Assembly: GCF_014694315.1 (NCBI RefSeq)
Contig: NZ_JAAOXD010000004.1
Coordinates: 581,445-645,444 of the forward strand
Length of the DNA: 64,000 nt
Reading direction: 5' to 3'
Origin: Arthrobacter ipis
GTDB taxonomy: Bacteria; Actinomycetota; Actinomycetes; Actinomycetales; Micrococcaceae
The notes under the pieces were generated by a model, which saw only the letters and a program-made list of their open reading frames with translations, did not search any database and was not told where the DNA came from. The number at the start of each line of letters is the position of its first letter. The stretch's first letter is position 1. A program made the position numbers and the translations under genes. Below, piece after piece: positions 43,253-54,006 of the stretch.

Positions 43253-44467
43253 ATGCAGACTTCCGGCTCCAGCCGTCCCGACAGCCAGCCGCGCACCATC
43301 GTCATCCTCGGATCCACCGGTTCCATCGGCACCCAGGCGATTGACGTCGTCGACGGCGCCCGCCACCTTTTTGAGGTTGTGGCGCTGAGCGCCGGGGGCG
43401 GCAACCTCGAACTCCTCGCCCGGCAGGCCGTGCACACCCGGGCCGGCGCCGTCGGCATCGCCGAAGGTGATCCCCGGCGCCTCCGGGACCTGATCAACGA
43501 CGCCGCCCGGGCGGCCGGGCTGGGGCAGTACCGGCCCGAGATCATCGCCGGCCCCGACGCCTCCACCCGGATCGCTGCCGTGAAGGCGGACGTGGTGCTC
43601 AACGGCATCACGGGCTCGATCGGACTGGCGCCCACGCTCGCTGCGCTGGAATCCGGCGCCACCCTGGCCCTCGCCAACAAGGAATCTCTGATCGTTGGCG
43701 GCTCGCTGGTCAAGGCCGCCGCCGCGGAGGGACAGATCGTGCCGGTTGACTCCGAGCACTCCGCCATCGCCCAGTGCCTGCGCTCGGGGACCGCCGCGGA
43801 GGTGGACAGGCTCATCCTGACCGCCTCCGGCGGACCCTTCCGCGGCCGGACCCGCGAACAGCTCGTCGCCGTCACACCGGAGGAGGCGCTGGCCCACCCC
43901 ACCTGGGACATGGGCCTGATGGTCACCACCAACTCAGCCAGCCTGGTGAACAAGGGCCTTGAAGTCATCGAGGCGCACCTGCTGTTCGACATCCCCCTGG
44001 ACCGGATCGACGTGGTGGTCCATCCGCAGTCCGTGATCCACTCCATGGTGCAGTTCGTGGACGGGTCCACCATCGCCCAGGCATCGCCACCGGACATGCG
44101 CCTGCCGATTGCCCTTGGCCTGGGCTGGCCGGACCGGGTGCCCAACGCGGCCACGCCCTGCGACTGGACCCGGGCCACCAGCTGGACGTTCGAGCCGCTG
44201 GACTCCTCCGCATTCCCCGCCGTCCGGCTGGCCAAGGACGCGGCAAGGCAGGGAAGCACCTACCCCGCTGTATTCAACGCCGCCAATGAGGAAGCCGTCA
44301 CGGCTTTCCACGCGGGCAGGATCCGGTTCACGGACATCGTGGACACCATCGAGGCCGTCCTCGGTGAACATTCGGGTTCTTCCCGGCTAACGGTCGGATC
44401 CGTGCTCGATGCTGAGAACTGGGCACGTGCGCGCACCCACGAACGTTTAGCAGTGAGCAGTCTCTAG
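43253..44467 (+). CDS. dxr: 1-deoxy-D-xylulose 5-phosphate reductoisomerase
   Basis: Second step of the MEP isoprenoid pathway; converts DXP to MEP with NADPH and a divalent metal. 404 residues; NADPH loop at 20-26 ([10 protein letters not shown]), [10 protein letters not shown], metal/substrate residues in [10 protein letters not shown], and [16 protein letters not shown]. Start set by the adjacent -10 box. Followed after 19 bp by rseP, as in mycobacteria (Rv2870c-Rv2869c). Confidence 0.96.
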   Translation: MQTSGSSRPDSQPRTIVILGSTGSIGTQAIDVVDGARHLFEVVALSAGGGNLELLARQAVHTRAGAVGIAEGDPRRLRDLINDAARAAGLGQYRPEIIAGPDASTRIAAVKADVVLNGITGSIGLAPTLAALESGATLALANKESLIVGGSLVKAAAAEGQIVPVDSEHSAIAQCLRSGTAAEVDRLILTASGGPFRGRTREQLVAVTPEEALAHPTWDMGLMVTTNSASLVNKGLEVIEAHLLFDIPLDRIDVVVHPQSVIHSMVQFVDGSTIAQASPPDMRLPIALGLGWPDRVPNAATPCDWTRATSWTFEPLDSSAFPAVRLAKDAARQGSTYPAVFNAANEEAVTAFHAGRIRFTDIVDTIEAVLGEHSGSSRLTVGSVLDAENWARARTHERLAVSSL

Positions 44468-44486
44468 GAAGCAGCAGATCTGAAGC

Positions 44487-45818
44487 ATGAGTCCCGTTAT
44501 CCTCTTTATCCTTGGTGTCGTCTTTGTGGCGGTCGGCATCGCGGTATCCATTGCGCTGCATGAGGTGGGCCACCTGGTACCCGCCAAGCTGTTCAAGGTG
44601 CGCGTCACCAAGTACATGATCGGCTTCGGCCCCACCCTCTGGTCGACCAAAAAGGGCGAAACCGAGTACGGCTTCAAGGCGCTGCCGCTGGGCGGCTATG
44701 TCTCGATGATCGGCATGTACCCGCCCAACAAGGAGGACGGCTCGGTGCGTCCGTCCAGCACCGGCATGTTCCAGACGCTGGCCAGTGAGGCCCGCTCCAT
44801 GGCCCATGAAGATGTGGGGCCCGGGGACGAGAACCGCGTGTTCTACCGGCTCCCGGTCTGGAAGAAGATCATCATCATGCTGGGCGGCCCGGCAATGAAC
44901 CTGCTGATCGGCCTCGTGCTCACGGCCGTGCTGCTCATGGGGTTCGGCATCTCCGAGCCCACCACCACCATCGCCGACGTCTCCAAGTGCCAGGTCAAGG
45001 CGGGGGAAACAGTCGATCCGAACTCCGCCGACTGCAAGCCGACTCCGGCCGCTGCGGCCCAGCTCAAGCCAAACGACGTCATCACGGCCTTCGACGGAAA
45101 AACCGTGACCAGCTGGGACCAGCTCACGGGCTGGATCCGCGCTTCCGCGGGCAAGGAAGTGTCCATCACCGTGGAGCGCGACGGCTCGCCGGTGACCAGC
45201 ACCGTCACCCCTGTTCTGTCGGCACGCCCGGTCGTCGGTCCGGACGGGCGCCAGGCGAAGGACGACGCCGGGACCCTTCTGTACCAGGACGTCGGCTTCC
45301 TGGGCATTGGTGCGCAGACCGCCCTGGTTCCCCAGCCGGCGTCGTCCGTCCTGCCCATGGCGGGGGAGAACATCAAACAGGTTGCGGGGGTGGTCCTCAA
45401 TCTGCCGGCCCGGGTGGCCGGTGTGGCCAAGGCGGCGTTCAGCGAAGAACCCCGGGACCCCAATGGCCCCATCAGTGTGGTGGGCGTGGGCCGCGTGGCG
45501 GGCGAGGTGGCGGCCATGGAAGAAGTCCCTGCCCAGGCGCGGCTGGCCGCCTTGGTGGGACTCCTCGCCGGGCTGAACTTTGCCCTGGCCGTCTTCAACC
45601 TGATCCCGCTGCTGCCGCTCGACGGCGGCCACGTGGCCGGCGCACTCTACGAGGCAGTGCGGCGGCGGGCGGCAAAGCTGCTCGGCAGACCCGACCCCGG
45701 CGCCTTTGACATCGCGAAACTGCTGCCGGTGACCTACGTGGTGGCGGCGCTGCTCATGGGGATGGGTGCGCTGCTGATCTATGCGGACATCGTGAAGCCG
45801 GTGAATCTCTTCGGCTAA
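44487..45818 (+). CDS. rseP: site-2 intramembrane protease (RseP/Rip1 type, M50)
   Basis: 443 residues. Zinc motif HEVGH (H25, E26, H29) in the first helix, a PDZ domain between about residues 165 and 260 (LKPNDVITAFDGKTVTSWDQL), and the second catalytic segment NLIPLLPLDGGHVAGAL near residue 370. Cleaves membrane-bound anti-sigma factors after a first cut outside. Equivalent of Rip1, with dxr before it. Confidence 0.94.
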   Translation: MSPVILFILGVVFVAVGIAVSIALHEVGHLVPAKLFKVRVTKYMIGFGPTLWSTKKGETEYGFKALPLGGYVSMIGMYPPNKEDGSVRPSSTGMFQTLASEARSMAHEDVGPGDENRVFYRLPVWKKIIIMLGGPAMNLLIGLVLTAVLLMGFGISEPTTTIADVSKCQVKAGETVDPNSADCKPTPAAAAQLKPNDVITAFDGKTVTSWDQLTGWIRASAGKEVSITVERDGSPVTSTVTPVLSARPVVGPDGRQAKDDAGTLLYQDVGFLGIGAQTALVPQPASSVLPMAGENIKQVAGVVLNLPARVAGVAKAAFSEEPRDPNGPISVVGVGRVAGEVAAMEEVPAQARLAALVGLLAGLNFALAVFNLIPLLPLDGGHVAGALYEAVRRRAAKLLGRPDPGAFDIAKLLPVTYVVAALLMGMGALLIYADIVKPVNLFG

Positions 45819-45829
45819 GTTCCCTCACG

Positions 45830-45849
45830 ATCAGCCTTGATTGGCTGAT
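45830..45849. promoter_or_regulatory. 7-6-7 inverted repeat upstream of SatD-like gene
   Basis: ATCAGCC-TTGATT-GGCTGAT, perfect, in an unusually AT-rich 90-bp gap. A second, looser pair AATCA ... TGATT follows (about 45856-45874). It is a good candidate operator for the adjacent HTH-containing SatD-like protein. Confidence 0.5.
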
Positions 45850-45895
45850 TACCGAAAATCAGCTCTAAATGATTGATTTGCGAATATAAGCCGGA

Positions 45896-45901
45896 TACGG
45901 T
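45896..45901 (+). promoter_or_regulatory. -10 box of the SatD-like gene
   Basis: TACGGT, 7 nt before ATG 45909; near-leaderless. Confidence 0.35.
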
Positions 45902-45908
45902 TTTACCC

Positions 45909-46604
45909 ATGTACGTTCTGACCATCGACCAGCGTGGCAGCACCGGCGACGTGGATCGCGTGCCCGAGCTCCTCGAAGACATCGGCAGCCATTCTGGTGT
46001 CCGCTTTGAACGCTCCGTCGGCGACGAAGTGCAGGGCGTCCTGCAGGACCCTGCCCTGGTGGTGGACGTGGCCCTGCACGCCCTGCGAAGCGGGCACTGG
46101 TACGTCGGGATCGGCGTCGGCCCGGGATCCCTGCCGCCGGACGCGAGCCCGCGCGAAGGGTCCGGCCCCGCCTTTGTCGCTGCCCGCCGGGCGGTGGAAC
46201 GTGCCAAGTCAGCAGCGAGCCATGTCCCCGCCGCCGTGGTCGCGGGGAGCCGGGAGCACGAGGCCGCCGTGGCGTGCGCCAACGCGGAAGCGGTGCTGCG
46301 GTTGGTCGGCGGCCTGGTGCAGGCACGGACCGAGGCCCAGTGGCGCGTGGTGGACGCCCTCCGTGCGAAGAGCGGTGCAGCAACCGAACAGGGCCCCGGA
46401 CGCCACGGACACCAGAAACAGGTGGCGCGGGAACTGGGAATCACCGAACAGTCGGTGAGCCGGGCCGTCCTCCGGTCGGGCTGGCAGGAAGAATGGGCCG
46501 CGAGGCCGGCGGTGGAAATGCTGCTGGCAACCGCCCACCGCCTCATCCTGGAGAACGCCATCCCCGGGACTCAAGACGGCGACGACAACCGAGGAGAAGC
46601 GTGA
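45909..46604 (+). CDS. SatD-like protein with C-terminal helix-turn-helix
   Basis: 231 residues from ATG 45909. The N-terminal half (MYVLTIDQRGSTGDVDRVPELLEDI, RFERSVGDEVQGVL, GHWYVGIGVG) has the nucleotidyl-cyclase-like/SatD pattern; a conserved RGS and GDE are visible. The C-terminal part has a helix-turn-helix (KQVARELGITEQSVSRAVLRSGW, about residues 170-195). Known from streptococcal acid-tolerance loci, biochemical function unknown. Overlaps the next gene by 4 bp (GTGA) and sits between rseP and ispG, which are neighbours in mycobacteria. Confidence 0.75.
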   Translation: MYVLTIDQRGSTGDVDRVPELLEDIGSHSGVRFERSVGDEVQGVLQDPALVVDVALHALRSGHWYVGIGVGPGSLPPDASPREGSGPAFVAARRAVERAKSAASHVPAAVVAGSREHEAAVACANAEAVLRLVGGLVQARTEAQWRVVDALRAKSGAATEQGPGRHGHQKQVARELGITEQSVSRAVLRSGWQEEWAARPAVEMLLATAHRLILENAIPGTQDGDDNRGEA

Positions 46605-47125
46605 ACGCAGTCTGGATCGCAGCCGCCCTGCTGACAGCCGGATTCGTGGGCTGGCCTGTCACGGCCCTGGTTTTCCGGCTGGCCCGCACCATCGACGACA
46701 AAGCCGACGCCGCCGCCAATGCCGGCAGGGACGGCGCCGACGACCCCTCCGCGGACGTGACGGTGGACAGGCCGGCCGTAGGGGACAGGCCGGCCGTAGG
46801 GGACAGGGTGAATTCAGTGAACGGCGACATCACCGTGGACGCTGGTGGTGCGGCCGCGCCGGAGCCCGGAGGCGAGGCATCGGCCAAACGGATCCTCCGG
46901 GGCGGGGCCATCATCGGAGTGCTCGAGCGGCTGGCAGTCTGCCTCGCCATCCTGGCCGGGCAGCCCGTGGCAATCGCCTACGTGGTGGCCATCAAAGGCC
47001 TGGGCCGGTTCGCGGAACTCAAGGAAACGCCGGTGGCCGCGGAGCGGTTCATCATCGGCACCCTGGCCTCCATGCTGTGGGCTGCGGGAGTTGCCGCCTT
47101 CACGAAGGTCGTGCTCCTCGGCTAG
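46601..47125 (+). CDS. membrane protein partner of SatD-like protein
   Basis: 174 residues from GTG 46601, with GAGGAGAA upstream and an overlapping stop/start. One N-terminal helix (residues 3-27), a polar Asp/Ala/Gly-rich loop of ~65 residues containing a duplicated PAVGDR from an 18-bp repeat, then two or three helices (about residues 95-125 and 145-170). Resembles membrane proteins commonly encoded next to satD. Function unknown. Confidence 0.65.
   Translation: MNAVWIAAALLTAGFVGWPVTALVFRLARTIDDKADAAANAGRDGADDPSADVTVDRPAVGDRPAVGDRVNSVNGDITVDAGGAAAPEPGGEASAKRILRGGAIIGVLERLAVCLAILAGQPVAIAYVVAIKGLGRFAELKETPVAAERFIIGTLASMLWAAGVAAFTKVVLLG
46766..46808. repeat. 18-bp in-frame tandem repeat
   Basis: GACAGGCCGGCCGTAGGG twice (46766, 46784) plus a partial third copy, inside the loop region of the SatD-partner gene. 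Confidence 0.85.
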
Positions 47126-47138
47126 CCCGGCCGCGGGA

Positions 47139-47144
47139 TAGGGT
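47139..47144 (+). promoter_or_regulatory. -10 box of the YciI-like gene
   Basis: TAGGGT, then ATCTCT, then ATG: leaderless spacing. Confidence 0.5.
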
Positions 47145-47150
47145 ATCTCT

Positions 47151-47444
47151 ATGACTGTTTTTGCTGTTGAGTACGTATACGACGCCGAGTCCTCCGAAAC
47201 GCGAGCGGCCACCCGCCCCGCCCACCGCGAATGGACCGCAGGACTCGCGCAGGACGGCAGGCTTCTGGCCAGCGGACCCTACGGCGACGGCGCAGGCGCC
47301 CTGCTCATTTTCAAGGCGGCCGACGAAGCCGCACTCAACGAGATCCTCCGGCAGGATCCCTTCGCGGCCGCGGGCGTCATTTCCGGCACGCGAACCACCG
47401 AATGGGCACCCGTGACCGGTCTCTTGGCTGAGCACGCAGCCTAG
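47151..47444 (+). CDS. YciI-family (YCII-related) protein
   Basis: 97 residues, alpha-beta ferredoxin-like fold. Family pattern: RPAHREWTAGLAQDGRLLASGPYGDGAGALLIF and ILRQDPFAAAGVISG; the conserved His (RPAHREW) and Asp (RQDPF) are present. Members have been linked to small enzymatic roles without a common reaction. Begins a possible unit with ispG, 39 bp downstream. Confidence 0.8.
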   Translation: MTVFAVEYVYDAESSETRAATRPAHREWTAGLAQDGRLLASGPYGDGAGALLIFKAADEAALNEILRQDPFAAAGVISGTRTTEWAPVTGLLAEHAA

Positions 47445-47483
47445 CCGCCCCGCACCACCGATTTTCGAATTCAAGGAGTCCAC

Positions 47484-48650
<1,167 letters not shown>

Positions 48651-49500
48651 GGACGGCGCCGCGCCGGACGGTGCCACCGTCCGGGTGCTGGGTGTTGCGG
48701 ACACCCGTCGACTGCGCGAACTGGCAGAAATCGATCCCGTCGCCAACGTATTCATCCTGGCGCACCTGGAGTCGACAGACTCTGCCGCGCCCACCCCGGG
48801 CGGAGCCAACGTCTTGGGCGTTTTCGACGACGACGTGCTGGTTGGCGCCTGCTGGGCAGGCGCCAACCTGGTCCCCGTCCAACTGGATCCCGAGCTGGCC
48901 GGACCGGTGGCGGCTGCGGCCCACCGCTCCGGTCGCCGGTTCGCGTCGATCTTCGGACCGGCGGGAACGGTCCTTGCGCTGCACAGTCGGCTGGAGGAGC
49001 TGGGCCACGTGGCCCACGAGGTACGGCCCGATCAGCCGCTCATGACCATTTCCGGCCCTCCGGCCGTTGAGCCGAACTGGGAGCTGGGGTACGGGCAGTA
49101 CGCAGATTTTGACGCCATCCTCCCTGCCTGTGCAGCGATGTTCGAGGAAGAGGTTGGCTACTCGCCCTACCTCGGCGGCCGCGACTTCTACAGCCGCCGG
49201 GTGGCAGGCCTGATCCGGCAGGGACACTCCCTGGTCCACCTGAAGGACGGCGAAGTCGTGTTCAAGGCCGAGCTGGGTGCTGTCACCGCCGAGGTCACCC
49301 AGGTGCAGGGCGTATGGATGAACCCCAGCCACCGGGGACTCGGGCTGAGCGCCGGCTACATGGCGGCCGTGGTGCTGCTGGCCCAGAAAATGGCGCCCGT
49401 CACCAGCCTGTATGTCAACGACTACAACTCCCGGGCGAGGGCCACCTACGAACGCGTGGGTTTCCGGCAGGTGGGGACCTTCGCTACAGTTCTCTTCTAG

Positions 49501-49791
49501 CCGGCGGCCAAAGCCGCACCGGCCGCACTGGATTTGAAATCGGTGACGGCTATCACATAGGTTCGTTCTTACCGGGTTTTCGGACCCGGGTGGTCTCTCG
49601 AGAATTAGCGGCATGACCGGCCGCGGAGCCACGCCGCCACAGGGATGACCAGCCGTAAACGGCCAGGGGCTTCTCCTGCGGGGCGTGGCTTTCCTGTTCA
49701 GCTCCCACAGGGCCCGCAACCTGTGCTGCTGCCCAGCCGGTACATTAGTACCCAGACAATCAGCACTTCCCCCAGAAACGGACACCTACCC
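49501..49791 (+). other. 291-bp gap and proS leader
   Basis: No gene seen. Contains a possible -10 box TAGGTT (49558-49563), a hairpin CCGGGT-TTTCGG-ACCCGG (49572-49589), a 9-bp long-range stem AGCCACGCC (49627-49635) with GGCGTGGCT (49682-49690) enclosing GCCG-TAAA-CGGC, and a second possible -10 box TACATT (49741-49746) nearer the start. No standard riboswitch pattern is recognised. Confidence 0.5.
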
Positions 49792-51603
49792 GTGGTTCTT
49801 CGACTCTCCAAGCTTTTCCTGCGCACCCTGCGTGAAGACCCCGCTGACGCCGAGGTGGCCAGCCACCGGCTGCTCGTGCGCGCGGGATACATCCGCCGCG
49901 CGGCTCCGGGCATCTACACCTGGCTGCCGCTGGGACTGAGCGTGCTGCGCAAGGTGGAGCAGATCATCCGGGAAGAGATGGCCGCCATCGGCGCCCAGGA
50001 AGTTCACTTCCCCGCACTGCTCCCCAAGGAGCCCTACGAGGCGACCAACCGCTGGACCGAATACGGCGAAGGGCTGTTCCGGCTGAAGGACCGCAAAGGC
50101 GGGGACTACCTGCTGGCCCCCACGCACGAGGAGATGTTCACCCTGCTGGTCAAGGACCTTTACTCCTCGTACAAGGACCTGCCGCTGAGCATCTACCAGA
50201 TCCAGAACAAGTACCGCGACGAGGCACGTCCGCGCGCCGGCCTTCTCCGCGGCCGTGAGTTCATCATGAAGGACTCCTACTCGTTCGACGTCGACGACGC
50301 CGGGCTGGACGCCAGCTACGCAGCCCACCGGGCAGCGTACCTGAAGATCTTCGAGCGGCTCGGCCTTGAAGTCATTCCCGTCACGGCCACCGCAGGTGCC
50401 ATGGGCGGGTCCAGGAGCGAGGAATTCCTGCACCCCACGGACATCGGCGAGGACACCTTCGTACGCTCGGCCGGCGGCTACACGGCCAACGTCGAAGCCG
50501 TCACCACGGTGGTTCCCGCGGACATCGACTTCACCAACGCCCCGGCCGCTGAGATCCGCGATACCCCGAATACACCCACGATCGACACGCTCGTGGCTGC
50601 CTCCAACGAGCTCGTGCCGCGCAGCGAGGCCGACGGCGGTCCCTGGACTGCCGCTGACACGCTCAAGAACGTGGTACTCGCCGTCACCCTGCCCACCGGG
50701 GAGCGCCAGATCGTGGTGCTCGGTGTCCCCGGCGACCGGGGTGTCGACCTCAAGCGCGTCGAGGCCAACATCGGTGCCTACCTTCCGGTCGCCGGCGAAA
50801 TCGCAGTGGAAGCCGCCGGCGAGGAGGACCTGGCCCGCAACCCGCTCATCGTGCGCGGTTACCTCGGCCCGGGCATGTCGCTGGGCGCGCCGCTCCTTGG
50901 CCTCGAAGGCGCCGCCAAGCTCCTGTACCTGGTTGATCCGCGCGTCGTCAGCGGCACGGCCTGGGTGACCGGTGCCAACATGGCGGGCAAGCACGTCTTC
51001 GGGCTCGTGGCGGGACGGGACTTCACATGGGATGGCGTCATCGAGTGCACGGAAGTGCGCGCCGGTGACGAGGCCCCGGACGGCTCCGGACCGCTCGAAA
51101 CGGCCCGCGGCATCGAGATGGGACACATCTTCGCGCTGGGCCGCAAGTACGCCGAAGCGCTCGAACTGAAGGTCCTGGACCAGAACGGCAAGCAGGTGGT
51201 GGTCACCATGGGGTCCTACGGCGTGGGCGTCACCCGGGCCGTCGCCGCACTGGCGGAATCCAACCACGACGCCAAGGGCCTCGTCTGGCCCCGCTCCGTG
51301 GCTCCGGCCGACGTGCATGTCGTGGCCGTCGGGCGCGGCGAGGAGATCTTCGCCGCCGCCGAGCAGCTCGCCCTTGAGCTTGAGGGCGCCGGCCTGGAAG
51401 TCATCTACGATGACCGGCCGAAGGTTTCCCCGGGCGTGAAGTTCGGCGATGCCGAGCTTGTGGGCGTGCCCACCATCCTTGCCGTCGGCCGCGGACTGGT
51501 GGACGGCGTCGTCGAAATCAAGGACCGCCGGAGCGGCGAGGCTGAAAACGTGGCCGTGGACAAGGCAGTTGACTACGTGGTCAACGCCGTCCGCAGCAAC
51601 TGA
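49792..51603 (+). CDS. proS: prolyl-tRNA synthetase
   Basis: Charges tRNA-Pro. 603 residues from GTG 49792, which gives the usual actinobacterial N-terminus ([21 protein letters not shown]). Class II motifs: motif 2 [22 protein letters not shown], motif 3 [20 protein letters not shown] [16 protein letters not shown]; the insertion (editing) domain lies at about residues 230-400 and the anticodon-binding domain after ~500. The frame extends upstream to 49645, but that stretch is not conserved-looking. Confidence 0.96.
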   Translation: MVLRLSKLFLRTLREDPADAEVASHRLLVRAGYIRRAAPGIYTWLPLGLSVLRKVEQIIREEMAAIGAQEVHFPALLPKEPYEATNRWTEYGEGLFRLKDRKGGDYLLAPTHEEMFTLLVKDLYSSYKDLPLSIYQIQNKYRDEARPRAGLLRGREFIMKDSYSFDVDDAGLDASYAAHRAAYLKIFERLGLEVIPVTATAGAMGGSRSEEFLHPTDIGEDTFVRSAGGYTANVEAVTTVVPADIDFTNAPAAEIRDTPNTPTIDTLVAASNELVPRSEADGGPWTAADTLKNVVLAVTLPTGERQIVVLGVPGDRGVDLKRVEANIGAYLPVAGEIAVEAAGEEDLARNPLIVRGYLGPGMSLGAPLLGLEGAAKLLYLVDPRVVSGTAWVTGANMAGKHVFGLVAGRDFTWDGVIECTEVRAGDEAPDGSGPLETARGIEMGHIFALGRKYAEALELKVLDQNGKQVVVTMGSYGVGVTRAVAALAESNHDAKGLVWPRSVAPADVHVVAVGRGEEIFAAAEQLALELEGAGLEVIYDDRPKVSPGVKFGDAELVGVPTILAVGRGLVDGVVEIKDRRSGEAENVAVDKAVDYVVNAVRSN

Positions 51604-51618
51604 CCGCGCGCCCTCCCG

Positions 51619-52413
51619 GTGGTTTCGGGGTTTGAGTCGATCCAGCTCGCCACTATCGTCCTGATAGTGGTGGCTGGCTTCTCCGCGGGCTGGGTGGACG
51701 CCGTCGTGGGCGGCGGCGGCCTGCTGCAGCTGCCGGCGCTGTTGCTCGTGCCGGGGATCACCCCGGTGCAGGCACTGGCCACCAACAAGATGGGCTCCAT
51801 CTTCGGCACCAGCACCAGCGCCGTGACCTACTACGGCCGCGTCCGGCCTGATCTGCGGACGGCCGTGCCGATGGCCGCGATCGCGCTGGCGGGCAGCTTC
51901 GGCGGTGCGCTGCTGGCCACCCGGCTGCCAGCGGAGGTATTCAAGCCGATCATCGTGGTGGCTCTGGTGGCCGTCGCGCTGTTCACGGCACTTAGGCCCG
52001 ACGCCGGGCACCTCACCGAACTCCGGCACGGCGGCCGCACACACTACGTGGTGGCCTGCGCCATCGGCGCCGTGATCGGGTTCTACGACGGTCTGATCGG
52101 CCCCGGAACCGGATCCTTCCTGGTGATCGCGCTGGTTTCGGCGATGGGGTACGCCTTCCTGGAGGCCAGCGCCAAGGCGAAAATCGTCAACATGGCAACG
52201 AACGCCGGGGCACTCATATTTTTCCTCCCGCATGGCTCCCTGCTTTGGGGAGTCGGCCTGCTGCTGGGCGCGGCGAACATGGCCGGGGGCTACCTCGGCG
52301 CCCGCACCGCCGTAAAGCAGGGGAGCAAGTTTGTCCGTGTGGTGTTCCTCGTGGTGGTTTTCGCCCTGATCGTCAAGCTCGCCTTCGACGTGTGGCAGGA
52401 GAACTTCGCCTGA
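51619..52413 (+). CDS. TauE/SafE-family exporter, second copy
   Basis: 264 residues, about eight helices; GWVDAVVGGGGLLQLPALLLVPGITPVQALATNK and GFYDGLIGPGTGSFLVIALVS are family hallmarks. It belongs to a different branch from the gene at 42453 (YfcA-like). Starts 15 bp after proS, so may be cotranscribed. Its stop codon is inside the first unit of a 17-bp tandem repeat. Confidence 0.87.
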   Translation: MVSGFESIQLATIVLIVVAGFSAGWVDAVVGGGGLLQLPALLLVPGITPVQALATNKMGSIFGTSTSAVTYYGRVRPDLRTAVPMAAIALAGSFGGALLATRLPAEVFKPIIVVALVAVALFTALRPDAGHLTELRHGGRTHYVVACAIGAVIGFYDGLIGPGTGSFLVIALVSAMGYAFLEASAKAKIVNMATNAGALIFFLPHGSLLWGVGLLLGAANMAGGYLGARTAVKQGSKFVRVVFLVVVFALIVKLAFDVWQENFA

Positions 52414-52460
52414 GCTGGGTTCCCGGCTGGGCTGGCTTTCAGGCTGAGCCGGGCTTCCGG
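52410..52460. repeat. 17-bp tandem repeat starting over the stop codon of the TauE/SafE gene
   Basis: Three units CTGAGCTGGGTTCCCGG, CTGGGCTGGCTTTCAGG, CTGAGCCGGGCTTCCGG (52410, 52427, 52444). The TGA stop is 52411-52413, within unit 1. Confidence 0.75.
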
Positions 52461-52496
52461 GGCAGCTGCGTTCTCGCGGGTGGTACCGGGACGGCG

Positions 52497-52502
52497 TAGC
52501 AT
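52497..52502 (+). promoter_or_regulatory. -10 box of the PLP decarboxylase gene
   Basis: TAGCAT, then GCCTCT, then ATG: leaderless spacing. Confidence 0.5.
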
Positions 52503-52508
52503 GCCTCT

Positions 52509-53969
52509 ATGTCAGCCGGTGCGGAACCGTACAGGGATGCCTTGGCTGCAGCCGTCCGGCATGCGACGCGGTGGCTGGAAAGCCAGCCCAGCCGTCGGGT
52601 AGGTCCGCAGCAGGCAGCCCGGGAACTCGTCGCGGCGTTCGACGGGGCGCTGCCACAGTCCGGCATGGCCCCGGCCGACGTCGTGGACTACCTGGCCAGC
52701 CACGCCGAACCGGGCCTCATGGCCATGCCATCCGGACGCTTTTTCGGCTGGGTCATCGGCGGTACCCTCCCGGCCGCCATGGCGGCCGACTGGCTGGTCA
52801 GTTCCTGGGACCAGAACTCGGGGCTCCGCTACGCCACGCCAGCCATCGCCGCCATTGAAGACGCCGCGGGCCACTGGCTGCTGCAGCTGCTGGGCATGCC
52901 GGAGGAATCCGACGTCGGCTTCGTCACCGGAACCACCATGGCCAATTTCACCGGGCTGGCGGCCGCAAGGTGGCGCCTTCTCAAGGACGCCGGCTGGGAC
53001 CTGGAACGTGACGGGCTCTTCGGCGCTCCGCGGATCCACTGCCTTGTGGGGGAGGAACGGCACGAGACGGTAGACCTCGCGCTGCGCTACCTGGGAATGG
53101 GCAGCCCCACCGTGGTTCCGGCCGACAGCCAGGGTCGCATCGACGCCGCGGAGCTGGACTGTGCCCTGGACCGGATCGCGCTGGAGCATGCAGCAGCGGA
53201 CAGTTCAGGCGCCCAGTCTGGTGGATCCCAGGGTTCGGGGCCGGCCCCGGTGCTGGTGTGCCTGCAGGCCGGAAACCTCCACTCGGGAGGCTTCGACCCC
53301 TTCACCGCAGCCATCGCGGTGTCCAAGGCACACGGCGCCTGGGTGCACGTGGACGGGGCCTTCGGACTCTGGGCGGCGGCCGTCCCGGAACTCGCAGGGC
53401 TGACCGCTGGGGTGGAACGGGCCGACTCCTGGGCCACGGACGCCCACAAGAGCCTCAACGTCCCGTACGACTGCGGCGTCGTGGTTGTCCGGGATGCGCA
53501 GGCGTTGCGCAGCGCCATGGGGCTGCACGCCAGCTACCTCCTCCAGGACGCCGACGGCTCGGGTGACCCCAGCCAGCGCGTTCCGGAGCTTTCCCGCAGG
53601 GCCAGGGGAGTGCCCGTGTGGGCAGCGCTGAAGTCCCTGGGCAGGGACGGTGTGGCTGGACAGATCCGCCGCCTTGCCACGTCCGCTGCCCAGCTCGGGG
53701 AACTGCTCACGGCCATTGACGGGGTGGAAGTCCTGAACGACGTCGGCTACACCCAAATCTCCGTGGCCTTCGGCGACGACGCCACAACCCGGCGTGTGGC
53801 GGAGCGGCTCATCGCCGACGGAAAGGTGTGGATGTCCGGTTCCCGTTGGCACGGCAGGGACGTGGTGCGAATATCTGTCAGCAACTGGACCACCGACGCC
53901 GATGACGTCACCACCGCGGTGGAGGCGGTGCGGACAGCCGTCGAAGCCGTCCGGTCGGGCGGGACCTGA
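52509..53969 (+). CDS. PLP-dependent group II decarboxylase-family protein
   Basis: 486 residues of the aspartate aminotransferase fold, group II decarboxylase branch (aromatic amino acid/glutamate/cysteine-sulfinate decarboxylases). GFVTGTTMANFTGLAAAR binds the cofactor phosphate, HVDGAFGLWAA carries the PLP-ring aspartate, and the Schiff-base lysine is in WATDAHKSLNVPYDCG. Amino acid substrate not determinable by eye. Monocistronic from a leaderless-type promoter; converges on the kinase gene. Confidence 0.87.
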   Translation: MSAGAEPYRDALAAAVRHATRWLESQPSRRVGPQQAARELVAAFDGALPQSGMAPADVVDYLASHAEPGLMAMPSGRFFGWVIGGTLPAAMAADWLVSSWDQNSGLRYATPAIAAIEDAAGHWLLQLLGMPEESDVGFVTGTTMANFTGLAAARWRLLKDAGWDLERDGLFGAPRIHCLVGEERHETVDLALRYLGMGSPTVVPADSQGRIDAAELDCALDRIALEHAAADSSGAQSGGSQGSGPAPVLVCLQAGNLHSGGFDPFTAAIAVSKAHGAWVHVDGAFGLWAAAVPELAGLTAGVERADSWATDAHKSLNVPYDCGVVVVRDAQALRSAMGLHASYLLQDADGSGDPSQRVPELSRRARGVPVWAALKSLGRDGVAGQIRRLATSAAQLGELLTAIDGVEVLNDVGYTQISVAFGDDATTRRVAERLIADGKVWMSGSRWHGRDVVRISVSNWTTDADDVTTAVEAVRTAVEAVRSGGT

Positions 53970-54006
53970 CGGCCCTGTGGTCGCTGGGGTCTGTGCTCCC
54001 GGGGCC

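Noticed and set aside
49582..49600. GGGTGGTCTCTCG upstream of proS resembles a T-box core (GGGTGGNACCGCG)
   Set aside because: Only the first half matches, and there is no room upstream for a stem I with specifier loop if transcription starts near 49570; T-boxes in Actinobacteria are known mainly before ileS.
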